From Adineta ricciae (Eukaryota > Rotifera > Eurotatoria > Adinetida > Adinetidae), in NCBI GenBank assembly GCA_905250025.1, contig CAJNOJ010000124.1, positions 1-64,000 of the forward strand: a stretch of DNA of 64,000 nucleotides. The letters are read 5' to 3'. Each line of letters starts with the position of its first letter. Within the stretch, counting starts at the first letter, position 1. The position numbers and the translations under genes are program-made. This document shows, piece by piece, positions 22,794 to 35,234 of the stretch. Under the pieces are notes generated by a model that saw only the letters and a program-made list of their open reading frames with translations, was not told the DNA's origin and searched no databases.

Positions 22794-24007
22794 GTTACTA
22801 ATAAAGACTGAGAATGAATGTTATTTCAAAATGTGTCAAACTTATCAGACAGAGTGATGATGTCCTTGGTTTTTTTTTCAATTTTTATTAGATTTTGACT
22901 GAGAGAAAAGAATCCTTTGCTTCTCTTTTTTGTTCTTTATTTTCATTTGATTCATCATTTTCTTCTATGCATATTTTGGTCAATCTTTTACAGAAAACTG
23001 TGCTACTCATGAGCCGGTACGCTCTATAAATAGAATTGTAATCCGATGTAGGAGTACTGCTTACCTTCGAGTATTTAACGTCTATAATAAAAAAGAAACT
23101 TGTGTGATCGCTCTTGTAGAGCATCAAAATAATCGCACTGATAGATTTTTCTCTTTCTCATAAGAGCATTAATTTTGTTTGTCGGTTCTTTTCTCTCCCT
23201 CTCTCACGTTGTTATACAGAGGTTAAGAACTGCAGCTGATTGAAAAAAGTGCATTACCACTAGAAAAAGAAAATGAAGAATTATTACTGTTATGCAAATA
23301 AAAAACGTTACTGAAGTGCCAGATGAGTAATTGATTTTGTTTTAGTACGATAGGACATACGGGTCGAAAATACCATCCATAAACGATTTTTCATTTCTCT
23401 GGTACAATGATCTTTTGTAGTTGATAGTAGTGAAAGCGAAAGGATGGATAGATTTTTATCAACTTCAAATGAGTCTGGTATGCGAGTGTGCTATACGATT
23501 AAATTTTAAATATCGGAATATTTAATGTATTACTAATAAAGTTCCGTGAAAGATGTAAGTCAATAAATCGTAGAGTTTACTGCGATGTGATCGAATCACA
23601 TTATGACTATCATGTAATCATTCAGCTCTATGTGAGACTTTTCACAGAGCACTTTTTCAGAGTTATATAACGGTGATGACGTTTTGAAGTCGCTTTGGAG
23701 ATAAGAAATTGTGTATCACTATCGACTGAATCAGAACAGGAAAAAAGGCTTGGTGAGATTGCGAAAGGTTTCTGATGTTTCATCATTTTTTCTAAAACCC
23801 CAGTAATTACAAAGTGAATTACACCATTGCGATAGAAACAAAGGTAATTACGAAAGAAGATATAAAACGGACGGAAAATGCTAGCAAAAGCATTTTTTCA
23901 TAAGATTTTTCTTTTTCAACTTCATTACTCACGTGAAAAAAAGGTAAGTGATGAAGAAATGATGGTGGAACTTCTTAAAAATAGAACAATGCAATTGATT
24001 AGATAAG

Positions 24008-24805
24008 ATGGCTACGAAAGCAAAACCAACAACTCAATCAGGAGACATGCAGCTCAAGTCGAATTACAATTCGAATGATTTCTATGAACCGAATGCAAGA
24101 ATAACTTATATTCATCTCGAAAAAGGTCTTCTTCTCTTCGTGTATTTACACGAAACAAGTTCTATTCTAAAGACCAACGCTCGTATTTACAAAAAACTAT
24201 GGACTGGTCAGATATGTTATCATTCTATTGTTCCAAACAACTTTCACGATCCATATTTCTGTTCATTTGATCATTCCGAAGCGTATGAACAATCGAATCT
24301 ATGTAGAGATTGGTACATGCGGAACTGCACCCAGAAATCATGTAAAAATCAGCACTATTTCATACCAACCAAGGCGAAACGGTATATCAACAATGAAACA
24401 GACTTGACTGTTTGGAATTTGATGCGTTTCATTCGTCAATTCTTTCGTCATTTTAAGCAATCAGTCATAGACGAAGAAGATCTTCCAGTTTTGCATCGTG
24501 AAATCGGTCTAATCATGATCAGCATTGTCAATTATGTATGTCAAGATACAAACAAATCAGCAATGTTCTTATCGAATTCTCTCATCAATCAAACGAATAA
24601 GAAACTTCTCAAACAACTCTCGCAAAAGTCAACATATTCTGTACCAGAGATATTTCTAACTCCGGAGAATATTAAGTTCAGTAGTAAATGGTACACTAAA
24701 TCAGCAGGTAGAATTAGCATCGATTTTGAGCATTTATCGCAAGAATTTGTCGACTATCTATCCGATCAACTCGAGAAGTATTGCAGTGAACGATTAGAAA
24801 ATTAA
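24008..24805 (+). CDS. CCCH zinc-finger-like protein, copy 1
   Basis: 265 residues, one exon. A single CX7CX4CX3H finger (CRDWYMRNCTQKSCKNQH, about 99-116) resembles RNA-binding CCCH fingers. The rest is not recognised: an N-terminal beta-rich half (YIHLEKGLLLFVYLHE) and a helical C-terminal half. Ten of 265 residues differ from copy 2, none in the finger. A role in RNA binding is inferred from the finger alone. AATAAA at about 24852 fits the 3' end; a CT microsatellite follows. Confidence 0.65.
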   Translation: MATKAKPTTQSGDMQLKSNYNSNDFYEPNARITYIHLEKGLLLFVYLHETSSILKTNARIYKKLWTGQICYHSIVPNNFHDPYFCSFDHSEAYEQSNLCRDWYMRNCTQKSCKNQHYFIPTKAKRYINNETDLTVWNLMRFIRQFFRHFKQSVIDEEDLPVLHREIGLIMISIVNYVCQDTNKSAMFLSNSLINQTNKKLLKQLSQKSTYSVPEIFLTPENIKFSSKWYTKSAGRISIDFEHLSQEFVDYLSDQLEKYCSERLEN

Positions 24806-25315
24806 CCGTTTTTTTTCTTGTGTAATGATTTGTTGTTAAGTTTCTGGAACTAATAAACAATCACGACTCTCTCTCTCTCTCTGCGTATTATGATAATTTC
24901 CTATTGTTAACGAAAATCAATTGATCGTTGCAAATATCCGTCGATAACATTCAATATCCGAAATGAGTAACGTTGGTGATGTTTTTTTTTACGGATTAAT
25001 TCAGATATCACGTGTTGTTTAATCTCATTTCATGAAAGCGTCGAATTTTATCTCGAGAGCCGCGGCAGAAAAGCGATCATTTAATTCTTTGTTACAGGAA
25101 AGACAAAAGCGAAAAAGTGGATACAAATCACAGGCAATACTTTAGCACAAAAGCACTATAAACAAATATATTCAATAATAAATAGATTGAAAGGTCAATT
25201 TTCAAATGTTTGCGAAGCCCAGCTTATCCATATTTTGACCCATATAAACCTACAAAAACCAATAGACATATTCTTTCATCTACTAGCAAAGATCGACATA
25301 CAGGATTCAACGCAT

Positions 25316-28300
25316 CTAGTAATTGATTGATTCTGCATAAGAAAACTTACTCGTCCATCGTTGAAATCTTTGTGTGTCATTTTTTTCGCCATGAATGACA
25401 AAATAAGCATTCGACTTCGTTTCCGCATTGTTCCGTTGATCACTAGAGACAAGAGTTTGATAATAATATCCATCATCTTTTTGGCTATCAGATAAAACTG
25501 TAACTCCTAATCTTTCTACATCTTTCTTGTTCTCATAACGTGCATAAACGGTCGAGATCCAGTAAATAACACAAAAACAAATGACAGTTAAATAGACCAT
25601 TTTATTCTTCGCGAAATCAGCATTGGCGAAAACGTAACTCCAATCGATGGTTTCAGGTAAAACACCAAAACCACCTGCGAATGTTGTCAAATGAGTGGAA
25701 TAACATTGTGTTTGATTGCGATTTGTCAGTGGGCCAACTAGTAAACCATCCGATTTCCACTGGTTGTTTGCATCGAGGTAATAACAACCTGATGTATAGA
25801 TTCTTATTTGATAATTCGATGTAAAATTTCTTCGTTCGTCGGCGATTGGTGGATCAGCGATTGATAAATTCGTGCATCGGTCGTTGATTTCCGTTTCATT
25901 CAGTTCTCGTAAACCAAAAATCATCGATTGATGGCCTATTGTTCGCTGATTATCGATGTAAACGAAATACATGCCTTCAGTGGTTAAGTTTGCCGGACAA
26001 AGAAGTGTCCAACCATCAATTTGATTGACAGAAGAACTTAATTGTGGACTCTGGTCAAATCGATAGACGAATAAATAAGCTAAACTTGTGTTCAATGGTT
26101 GAATTTCCCAGTGAACTGAAATTGGAAGTGACGTTGTTAAATTCAAATAGTGGAGATCAAATGTGAGATTGCGAGGAATCGAGTTGAACGCTGTGACATT
26201 TTGCAATGTCATTGGAGGAACAAGAAGATTAGGGTCGCGAGGAATAAGAATTTCGATTGATTCATTCGCCGTTGTATGAATCTTCAACTCATTTTGATCG
26301 TGATCAAGAATAGAAAATGAAAGTGATCGTGACAGATTTGTATATAGTGCTGATTTTGAATCTCCAAATGCTGCCAATGGCTCCATCATGGACTGATAAA
26401 ACGAAATGTAAGCTCAAGCGATTAATCAACGGTCAACTTACTCTAATCGAAAGTTTTTTACTTGTGTTCAGATGCGAATTGAAATTGTTAGGAAGTTGAA
26501 CTTGCCCATTACCAATACGCTTTGTAAATGAATTCGAAAAGAACTGACTAGATTTAGTTTCTATTGATAATAACACTTGTGATGTGTCAATACTGAAATC
26601 CTGCCCAACGTTAAGGTGCGTATTCAAGGATGATGTCAGCAAGGAGAGTAGTTGTGTCATTTGAGCGTTGATATCGTTCGATAATTGTTTTTGGTAGTAA
26701 ACATTGCGATTCTTTTGGATCGTTTCCAGTGAAAAGTCGTTGTCATCAGCGAACAAATCTAAACATTTGATCACCGGATCGATGAAAAGAGGTATTAGAA
26801 ATGTTTACTCGGATTAGCCCAATCAAATTCGAGGTTTGTATCATAATCATCCGGAAATTTCGTTGCTTGATATGAATCTATATCGAGAATCGTTGTTCGT
26901 TGTTGCAATGGCCCATTCACAGCCTATAAATGTCCTTCAAATATATTCTTTTAGTACTTTCAAATGAACTCTTACACTTAGAATATTAGCTGCGCATTGA
27001 AGTAGGTCACTTGCTGCCAGTTGCATGTCTTCATATGCAATTTTAGTTTTCAGTGATTCTAAAGCTATTGCTAGCTGATAACATCGGTTCGAAGCAATCG
27101 TCTGAATTAGAATTTGATCCATACGAAGAAAGGGTTGATATATTCAAATCTTACTAAAGCTGATCGTGTCAATTCGTTCGTAATTTTAGTGAGTTGAGCT
27201 AATGATGATGCTTGTAATTTGATTGTATTTGATGTAGTTATCGGAAGTTTTGTAGTAAATGTTATCAAGTAATCTCGAACATTGGCGCGAGAATTTAGGT
27301 TTTGGTTAAATTCATTCAGCGCCGATTGGTTCAATGAAACTAAGGCTTTTGATTGCTGGCTATGATCCGTCAGTGTTGAAATGAAGATGTTCGCACGTGG
27401 AACACCATCTAGACAATTGTCGAGCAATAGAAGAATTCATCTGAATGAGCACTTACTAGAAATAGCTTTGTCAAGTTCGTCATTATTGATTTGATTCAAT
27501 TGTTGTGAAGTCGAAGTTAATAGTTGTCCAACAAGGTTTTGATTTTCGCTTGCAAGCAGTTGTATAATAGAATTTGCGTGGCTGTTTGCCGATGAATTTT
27601 GAATATCGTTGATTAAATCATTGATAGCGGTGGAATCCGAATACACGGTAACCGATGAAATGTTGACTTCAGTAATGCAATCTAATTGATCTCGAATTTG
27701 AACTATCAGGCGTAGAACTGATATTTGATCATCACTGATCGGTAAATACGTTTGAAATATTGACGCTGACGAATATGCAACCATCATCTTCTTGGTCGAA
27801 TTGTTCGTCCAAGCCAACAGAGTGTAATCTTTAATCCCATCTTCATCGAACCAGTTTGAACAAGAGACGGTAAAGTGACTGCTTGTTGTACCATTGAGTG
27901 AATCGATTGAACAAGAACCGTTGAAAGGAGGTTGATTGATAAGAAAATTTAATGAACTGACACTAATTGCAGTCGGAAATGTGTAGATAACTTCGAATTT
28001 CCAAAGAGGAATTTGTGGATTGACTAGAAATAGTTGATTCATTGCAGTAAAATTACTCGTATTCATTCCTAGAGAGAAGTTCAGCAAATATTTTCATGTT
28101 TCAGAGAAAGAAATCAGTTTTTGTACCGAACAAATATTTATCGCGATACGACGTTGTTTGATTGAACAAAACCCATTGAGTAAAATTTGCAGACGAATTT
28201 GTTGCGCTGTAGTAGACACTCCACGTGATGTTTTGAATTGCTGAATCATCTCCAGCACAAACTGAAAACAAAGCAACTTGTGTTGTTGGATTAACAAGCT

Positions 28301-30039
28301 GAAATTCTAGATTCGGTTCGCACATTGTCCATATAACACAACTAGAATGAGTAATCGATGATTAGGAAAAGAGAAGAAGAAAAAAACGATACCCGATTAA
28401 AATCATGTATGGACGAGTCTCGTCGACTTTAACAAGAACATATCCTGTCGCTTGTAGAGAAGAGTTTCGACGATTTTCCATATACACCATGAATTGATAG
28501 GTTCGATTGAATTGCAGTGAACCAGCAAGAATTGTTAGTGAAGAATTGAGAGGAGTATCGAATTTCCACCCTGTTCGATTCGCTGATAAACACGACGGAT
28601 TCGATGAATCGTTTCTCATATCATTAATTGTTAATAGTGAACCTTGTAAATTTGGAAACATTGACAATCCGTATATTCGACAGTAAAAACTATATTTCCA
28701 ATTCTTCACGAAAAAAATGTTAAGATGAAGGAGATAATTAGTCCCATCAATGATAAACTTACTGACGCATTAAATGTATCTTGATCAGGATCGACAGAAT
28801 AACTTCCTGGATCTAGTTGAAGATCTTGTTGATGACCACGAGTGATCATCGAAGTGCCGTATTGAATTAAATTTGCAGTTATACCTGATGGACTTATTTG
28901 AACATAAACAGTTGCGGATGTCGAGAGCATTGTCATGTTGGTCATCGTGACCGTCAGCTTTATTTCATACAAGCCATACGGTAAAGTCCGGGATGGAATA
29001 TACAACTCACTAAACGTGGTTATTATAGTTGGATCTGTTGAAACTTGTTGTGAACAAAATGAAGTGCAATTTTTAATTGCCCATTGAGTATTCATTAGCA
29101 AGGAAACATTGCAATGAAGTTGAATCAGGGAAATTATCGTAAAATCTTGACTTCGACGAAATTGAATCGGAGATGCTAGTGAGGATACTCCTGGTATTAG
29201 TGTTACCGTTGGTGGAGAACATGCTAAATTGAATCATATTGAAGAGGAATATACACATTCACAGAGAAGTCTTACGTTGATTGATGATGGTCGATGATGT
29301 TGTTGTCATTTGTTCTAGAAAGGTATATTCTCAGATTCGAGTACTGATCATTTCTAATCTTTGTACAAACCTGTGGAAGTTAGTTCGCCTACAACGTGTT
29401 CAATTAGTATGAATTATTCAAGAATCAAAAGAAAATGCGATGAAATATACGTGAATTTCTTGCATTTTACAGTTACACATAAAGCCTTTCGTCATCTCAA
29501 AGAATTTACGTCACATATTTTTACTTACCACAGGAACTTTGTAAGAAATAAAATTTTTGTGTCCGATTATTACTCCAGTCGGTAACGTAAATGTTTCCAA
29601 AACTATCAAAACTGAACAATACGGGGAATGCTAACTGATCAGATCCTGAACCACGTACACCAGTGCATCCAACTATACAACGAAAACCATTTGGTCCTGA
29701 TCCAACAACACGATGATTGTAGCAATCCACAATAAAAAGATAATCGTCTGCATCTAACGTGATTCCAACAGGCTGATTAAGCGTAATCGTGATGTTCACT
29801 GATGTTTTTCCTACAACCGTGGTGCCATTCAGTTGTCCGAAATGAAAGAGCTGAATGCGATGATTTCGTCGATCAGCAACGTACAAGTCGAAGTTGGAAG
29901 TAACAAAGAGTCCGTGTGGCCAAGAAAGACTATCGGACGCGTTACCAGCAATACCTGTACCGACCACAGACGCTCCTACGGTAAAATTGTCACCCAACCA
30001 TCTTTTCACAACACGATGATAGTCGCGCATCGAACAGTA
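25316..30039 (-). CDS. NHL-REJ-GPS-TM-PLAT polycystin-like receptor, incomplete at both ends
   Basis: Multi-exon minus gene. From the N gap: NHL propeller part (30039-29529; LYVADRRNHRIQLF, LFIVDCYNHRVVGS), a 39 bp linker exon (29314-29276), REJ exons (29223-28763, then 28689 downward through about 26.4 kb) rich in N-glycosylation sites, a GPS motif (CYSTHLTTFAGGF, about 25.69 kb) with the HLT autoproteolysis triad, one membrane span (MVYLTVICFCVIYWIS) and the start of a PLAT domain (ETKSNAYFVIHGEKNDTQ). It stops at 25316, about 100 bases from the right border of duplicon copy 1; the rest of PLAT and the channel spans are missing. Polycystin-1 relatives act as surface sensors in cilia and sperm; NHL in front is unusual. 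Intron borders in the middle are approximate. Confidence 0.75.
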
Positions 30040-30045
30040 NNNNNN

Positions 30046-30237
30046 CAGAAAATCTACACATTCAAGGAAATAGCAGCATCATTAATGAAAGCTCGACATG
30101 AAAACAAAATGGTTGTTAATCTGCCTATCGTTGGTGGAGTAATGAAGGCATTTGCGAGAGGTGAATGTACTTGTGACAATAGATCGTCGTCTTCGAATAC
30201 TTGGGAGGAATATCTAGCTGATAAATACGGAAAATGA
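30046..30237 (+). CDS. Orphan 3' exon of an unknown gene beside an assembly gap
   Basis: Open from the end of the six-base N run to a stop at 30237. It reads TFKEIAASLMKARHENKM, then LPIVGGVMKAFARGECTC and ends EEYLADKYGK. Not recognised. It abuts, on the opposite strand, the 5' cut end of the NHL-REJ gene, so the two pieces may have been joined by scaffolding. Confidence 0.4.
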   Translation, partial: QKIYTFKEIAASLMKARHENKMVVNLPIVGGVMKAFARGECTCDNRSSSSNTWEEYLADKYGK

Positions 30238-30239
30238 AT

Positions 30240-30720
30240 ATGGCACTTTTTTCCTATCGGTATTTTATTATTGAATTAGAACTTTTCGACAGTGTAGGTG
30301 TGAATAAACGTATGATAAAAGGTTTCGATGCTTTTGGTTTATTTAGTTCGAATATCTTGTCGGGAATGTAGAATATGTTTATCTTCGTGCATTCATGAGA
30401 TAAGTTGAGGGTGTGGTGAAAATGTCTCATATTGAGTGATTTTTATCGAACTTGGATGAAATCTTTTGTTGAGACAGAAAATTCATTCATTTCATTTCAT
30501 CGAAATTCAACTGACGGATTCCACAAATAATCGAACGATGAGTCAATATAGGAGTATTATCGAGGAAATGAAGGTACATCTTCCCTCGCGTTAAGTCTAA
30601 AACATCAAGAATCAATTGGATTCCATAGTACCTACTAAAGAGATCGAGTTTACTTGCTGGACAAAATAGAGTTCAGTTCTGCATTGAATTTAATTGTAGT
30701 CTGTGATCAAAGTAATAAAT
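30240..30720. other. Intergenic, nothing recognised
   Basis: AT-rich with no supported frame on either strand. Confidence 0.4.
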
Positions 30721-30779
30721 TAACAAATAGGAGACCTTGAAATCGAGGGGATAAATTTGTCCAAGTGAAGCCAATGGTT

Positions 30780-31950
30780 GAATTATCTGTGACATCGTCC
30801 ATCTATTCAATTCGAGAAGTAACAAACTTGATCCAGATTTTCGCTGTGCAAAAGTGAGATCGATAGAATTAACTGCCCAACAAGATCCTAATCGTGATTA
30901 AAAAGATCGCGAATGAATTAATTTGTTAAGAGGATGTTCTTACGTAATACTACCTGTCGGCGAGAAGTATTGGACGATAATATACAACTGAATGTATCAC
31001 GAATTTCCACAATCAGATTGACATTTGTTGGCAAACGTAGATAGATGCTTGGTTCAGTTGAATAAGCTAACATCATCGTTTTGGACAAGTTTGGATTGCA
31101 TCCATAGATCAGTCCAACTCGAACATCGAACTTTGAATAGAGTCACCATCGTTCCATTTGCAGTATCGAATGTGTTTCGATGGGTGAACAATTCGAATGA
31201 ATAAATGACTTTAAAACGCCAATAGATGATCTGATTCAGAGAAAGTACACAATTCAAGTAGCAGAAAGAATCAAGTGAAAAGTTGTGCATTGCGGTTGAC
31301 GTAGCGAAATGGCAAATTGGACGAACACATCGATGAAATGACACAACCACATATTTCAAGAACGATCTTGTGAAATTTGCTTCAGGAGACAGAACAAACC
31401 TGGTCGTAATCAATGGAGACTCAGCGCATACGATTTTGACCCTCAAAGAACCATTGAATTGTGCAGAAGAATCTTCTCGGTGGGTGATTTGTACAGGAAA
31501 CTTGTATGTCTCATTGATTTGCAATGATTGTGCAAAGATTACAAGCGAGGAATGAATGGAATCATTATATACCCATGAGTCTATTAGTAAAACAAATCAA
31601 CTGATAGTGATTTAGAAGCGCGAGTGTTTACACTTGATTTATTGGGAAAGCAGCTTTAGGTTGAAGCGTCAAACGAATGAAATGCATCATTATCCATCGT
31701 GCTGGTACGACAATAGTATTCATAGAACCAGTTCTATAAAACTGAACGTCGTTTGAAAACCCATAATATGAAATCTGACATCTTTCTTGAATTTGATGAA
31801 ATAAAGATCTACTGAATAATCACCAGGATTGAAAATAAGCTCTGGTCGATGATCATAAGTAACCACTAATGTATTATAGGCAACAAGATTTACCACAAGA
31901 GCTGATCCAACTATCTGAATGTCAAGTTATCGAGATATTTTGATTTCGTC
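30780..31950 (-). pseudogene. REJ-domain relic, third NHL-REJ family member
   Basis: Pieces in several frames match the REJ region of the neighbouring gene in order: NLVAYNTLVVTYDHRPEL / FNPGDYSVD near 31.8-31.9 kb (neighbour: NLIQYGTSMITRGHQQDL / DPGSYSVD), a block at 31524-31054 (INETYKFPVQ, VRCSSWTD) and KTMMLAYSTEPSIYL / IVEIRDTFSCI near 31.0 kb (neighbour: KKMMVAYSSASIF / IVQIRDQLDCI). Stops and frame changes between pieces show decay. No NHL or GPS part is seen. Confidence 0.65.
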
Positions 31951-32972
31951 GAATTTTATGAGAGATTGAGGACTGGAGAGTGATCATGGGTTTGTAACAT
32001 TCTGAAATCGGATGATAGCTATTCATACAATGGCAACAATTTCCTGTCTGTTCTTCTTGTGTGTTTTGCCAATGAAAGTAAGACATCTATGATTTTTTGT
32101 GGAAATGATAAGTTAGTGTGAACGACATACAAGAGTATTGAAAGAGGCAATCATATAAATATCTAGTTCTTTTCTTTATTATAAAAAGGTGTATAGGTCC
32201 ATCGAAAGTCTGTCTACCAGTCTAGTATCCTGTTCAGGTTTCCTTGGTGGTTGAGAAAAAAGTATCAAGTTCTGAAAATGAACTGTTCCATAATTATAGA
32301 CCCCCTACAATAGAATCTAGTTTCGAACTTTCTGAACTGATTTATCCACTGAATGGGAGCAAAGAGCGTTCGACACCAAACAGTTAAAGCATTGTGGTCA
32401 TTTTATGCATTTATTTTCTTACCACTTCTGTAGATATTTCAATCAGAGCGGGTTCGTACGCTGATGATTCGATTATCAAACGAACGAACACATCTTGCTC
32501 ACTCCTGATGGTATGTTGCAACTTGTTGTTATTGTGTCATGTTCAATAATAGATGGAAGAAGATATATTTCTTCAATACTCCACAATGATTATGTATCTG
32601 TATAAAGTCATATTTTATCTATAATTTACGGTGTTTGGGAACTGGTCGCTTACTGACTGTTTCCAACAGCATGCGTTCTTTTATTCAATCGCAGTTCTCT
32701 ATTCGTGGATGAATCTACCATATGTTATCGCTTGAAGGTGAGAAAAATTATCAGAGACCATAATGTTCGAGTAGAAAACAGATCATAGATCGATTTATAA
32801 AAAAAACATAAATTGATGAAAAAAAATACCTCGATCTCATCGTTACATTTTGCCGTCTTATCTTCTTTGTTTTTTCTTTCATCGTACTGCTACTGCAACA
32901 AGCACGAAGGTAGATAAACTCAATTCAAATTCCCTTCATTCGTTTTTTTTTGTTATCGACGTAAACTTTACT

Positions 32973-34177
32973 ATGCAAGCTGTTGTATTCAAAGGTGTGC
33001 AAAAAATTGTCGTCGAAGATCGTCCTATCCCAATATGTAAAGATCCTACAGATGTAGTCATCAAAGTGCATGTCACTGCTTTATGTGGTTCTGATTTACA
33101 TGTCTACAGAGGACACGAAACAACGAGCGAAACAGATTTTATTATGGCAAGTGTAGATTCATCGATTGTCTTTGTAAAGATGCACGAATGATTTTTCAGG
33201 GCCATGAGTTTTTTGGAGAAATTATTGAAATTGGAATGGATGTAACACAGTTCAAGATAGGAGATAGAGTTGTTGTACCATTTTCAACATCGTGCGGTAC
33301 GTGCTTCTATTGTAAGAAGGCTCTCACTTCACGATGCGAACATTCTCGATTGTTCGGATCACCATCACTCAATGGTGGCCAAGCTGAATATGTACGAATA
33401 CCTTTTGCTGGTAAGATTTATTACTATCAGTGTGTATGACGCATTTGAGCTTTTTTAAGATTCAACAGCAGTTCAAGTTCCAACGGGAATATCAGATGAT
33501 CTGATGGTTCTTATGGGCGACATATTTCCTACAGGATATTTTGCTGCTAAGAATGCATGGACACTACTGAGCGAAAAGGAACGCCAAGATCCCAATTTAA
33601 TCGTCGTAGTTGTCGGATGTGGACCCGTTGGTTTGTGTGCCATAACTGCTGCGTGTGAGCGCTTTCCAATTGTATACGCAATAGACAGTGTTGAAGAACG
33701 TCTTGGTAAGTCACACGAGTTCTCACCGGAAAGAAGTTGTCTGATTCGTTTGTAACAGAGGAAGCGAAGAAACATGGTGCTATTCCCGTTAATCTCAACA
33801 ATGACCCTATCAACGTAATTAAGAGAGCTACTGATGGTCGAGGGGCCGATGCTGTTCTGGAAATAGTTGGACATGCCAATGCTCTACAATTAGCATACGA
33901 CCTTATTCGTCCTTGGGGTGTTATTGCTTCTGTTGGCGTACAGTTAGACGCGTTTCCATTCACGGGTCCTGCCGCCTATGATAAGAATGTACGCTTGCAA
34001 TTTGGAAGATGTCCTGTGCGAGCTTTGTTTCCGGAAGCTTTAGAACTCTTTTCACGCAAACAAAACCTTTTCACGAATTTCATATCGCATCGCATGCACT
34101 TGTCCGATGCCGTCAACGCCTATGAACTGTTTGACAAACGACTAGCTCGAAAGATTATCTTTGATTTGCGTAAATAG
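32973..34177 (+). CDS. Zinc-dependent medium-chain alcohol dehydrogenase, copy 2
   Basis: Exons 32973-33146, 33200-33410, 33460-33705 and 33759-34177; 349 residues, the same model as copy 1 including the GC-AG first intron. All zinc ligands (LCGSDLH, GHEFFGE, CGTCFYCKKALTSRC) and the GCGPVG nucleotide-binding motif are intact. Differences from copy 1 are few and scattered, most of them silent, so both copies look functional. Confidence 0.88.
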
Positions 34178-34612
34178 TCAACTATAACTAGTATCGCACT
34201 AAATAAAAGACGTAGGTGTAATGCGGTGAGAAAGAGAGAAATGATATGTATACGTTCACGTTGTCTTTTTCCTTACTTCAATGTCATTTCTCCACTCATT
34301 TTTATGATTCGATTCATGCTCGTGTTGTAATTGCATGTACAAAGCAATATGATTGTAATCGAATATTTGTTCTCCATGCAAACGAAATTACTACATCTGA
34401 TAAATGTCGCGGAATGCGACGCAATGAGTAATAGGAATAGGAAAGGAAGAGAAGGCGTTACACATATATGAATCGTTACAAACATGACATCATTTTTCAC
34501 ACATTCTACGACAACCTTCTATAAAATTCGTGTGCATACGTTTCATACTGCATAGGTAGTATACTCAGTAAGTTCATCGCAAGATCAACGATTAAATGAT
34601 AATATAGCATCA

Positions 34613-34948
34613 ATGCCTTTAACAACTGAAACATTATCGTGTGATGGTCGTCGTTGCCAGAAATGCGGCAAATGTCGAGATCATGGTGCATGTGTAGGTG
34701 CTCGCAGGGGTGCTGCAGCTGGTGCTTTAAGTGTAGGTGCCCTTGCCGGTGTCTCTGTATTTCTTCTGAGCGTTTTAGGTCCAATTGGTGTAACTGGTGT
34801 TCTAGCTGCGATAGGCGGTGCCGCTCTCTGTACGGCTGGAGGAACTGTTATTGGTGCTGGAGCAGGTGCTGCTTGTGGCTCTATCGGAGCTGAACTCTGT
34901 GGTACTGGTCTATGTAAATGTCGTAGAAAACGTCCAAAGGTTCTGTAG
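34613..34948 (+). CDS. Small Gly/Ala-rich, Cys-rich protein, copy 2
   Basis: 111 residues; same layout as copy 1: Cys-rich head, Gly/Ala hydrophobic core and LCKCRRKRPKVL end. The few substitutions (P to Q, K to R, I to V, A to V) are mild and all Cys are kept. Confidence 0.7.
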   Translation: MPLTTETLSCDGRRCQKCGKCRDHGACVGARRGAAAGALSVGALAGVSVFLLSVLGPIGVTGVLAAIGGAALCTAGGTVIGAGAGAACGSIGAELCGTGLCKCRRKRPKVL

Positions 34949-35234
34949 CCTATTTTCTTTGCTGGGCTGTTCTATAGGAGCTGATTTTCACTGTGCAATT
35001 TGTACGCACGATTTTAATTAAGTGCAATAAAGTATTATCTATTTAAAGCGTAGTACTATTTTTCAAACGACACGTTCAACGAAAGTGGAAATACGTAGAT
35101 TCGAAGCACAGAGCTCTAACATTTTCTCTTTGAATCAATTCTGTTTATCCGATTAGAAGTCTCATTGATACTGAACGTACGAACAAGCACTGTTTCTTTT
35201 AATACATTGAACTGAAGAAACATACCTTCCGAGA

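Larger units (their letters stand above)
11792..25215 (+). repeat. Duplicon copy 1 (about 13.4 kb)
   Basis: Aligns base by base with 32351-45745 in direct orientation with the same gene order; proteins differ at roughly 2-5 percent of residues (10 of 265 in the CCCH protein). Similarity starts near GGAGCAAGGAGCGTTCGA and ends near TTCAAATGTTTGC. Spacers within it (13662-14086, 14423-14800, 16673-17265, 17640-17868, 19631-20100, 21070-21952, 22794-24007, 24806-25215) are conserved between copies but hold no frame I can support. Differences include small deletions, several at short direct repeats. Confidence 0.93.

Noticed and set aside
22888-23127. Minus frame in the spacer before the CCCH gene
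   Set aside because: Low-complexity and not kept in copy 2, which has a deletion here.
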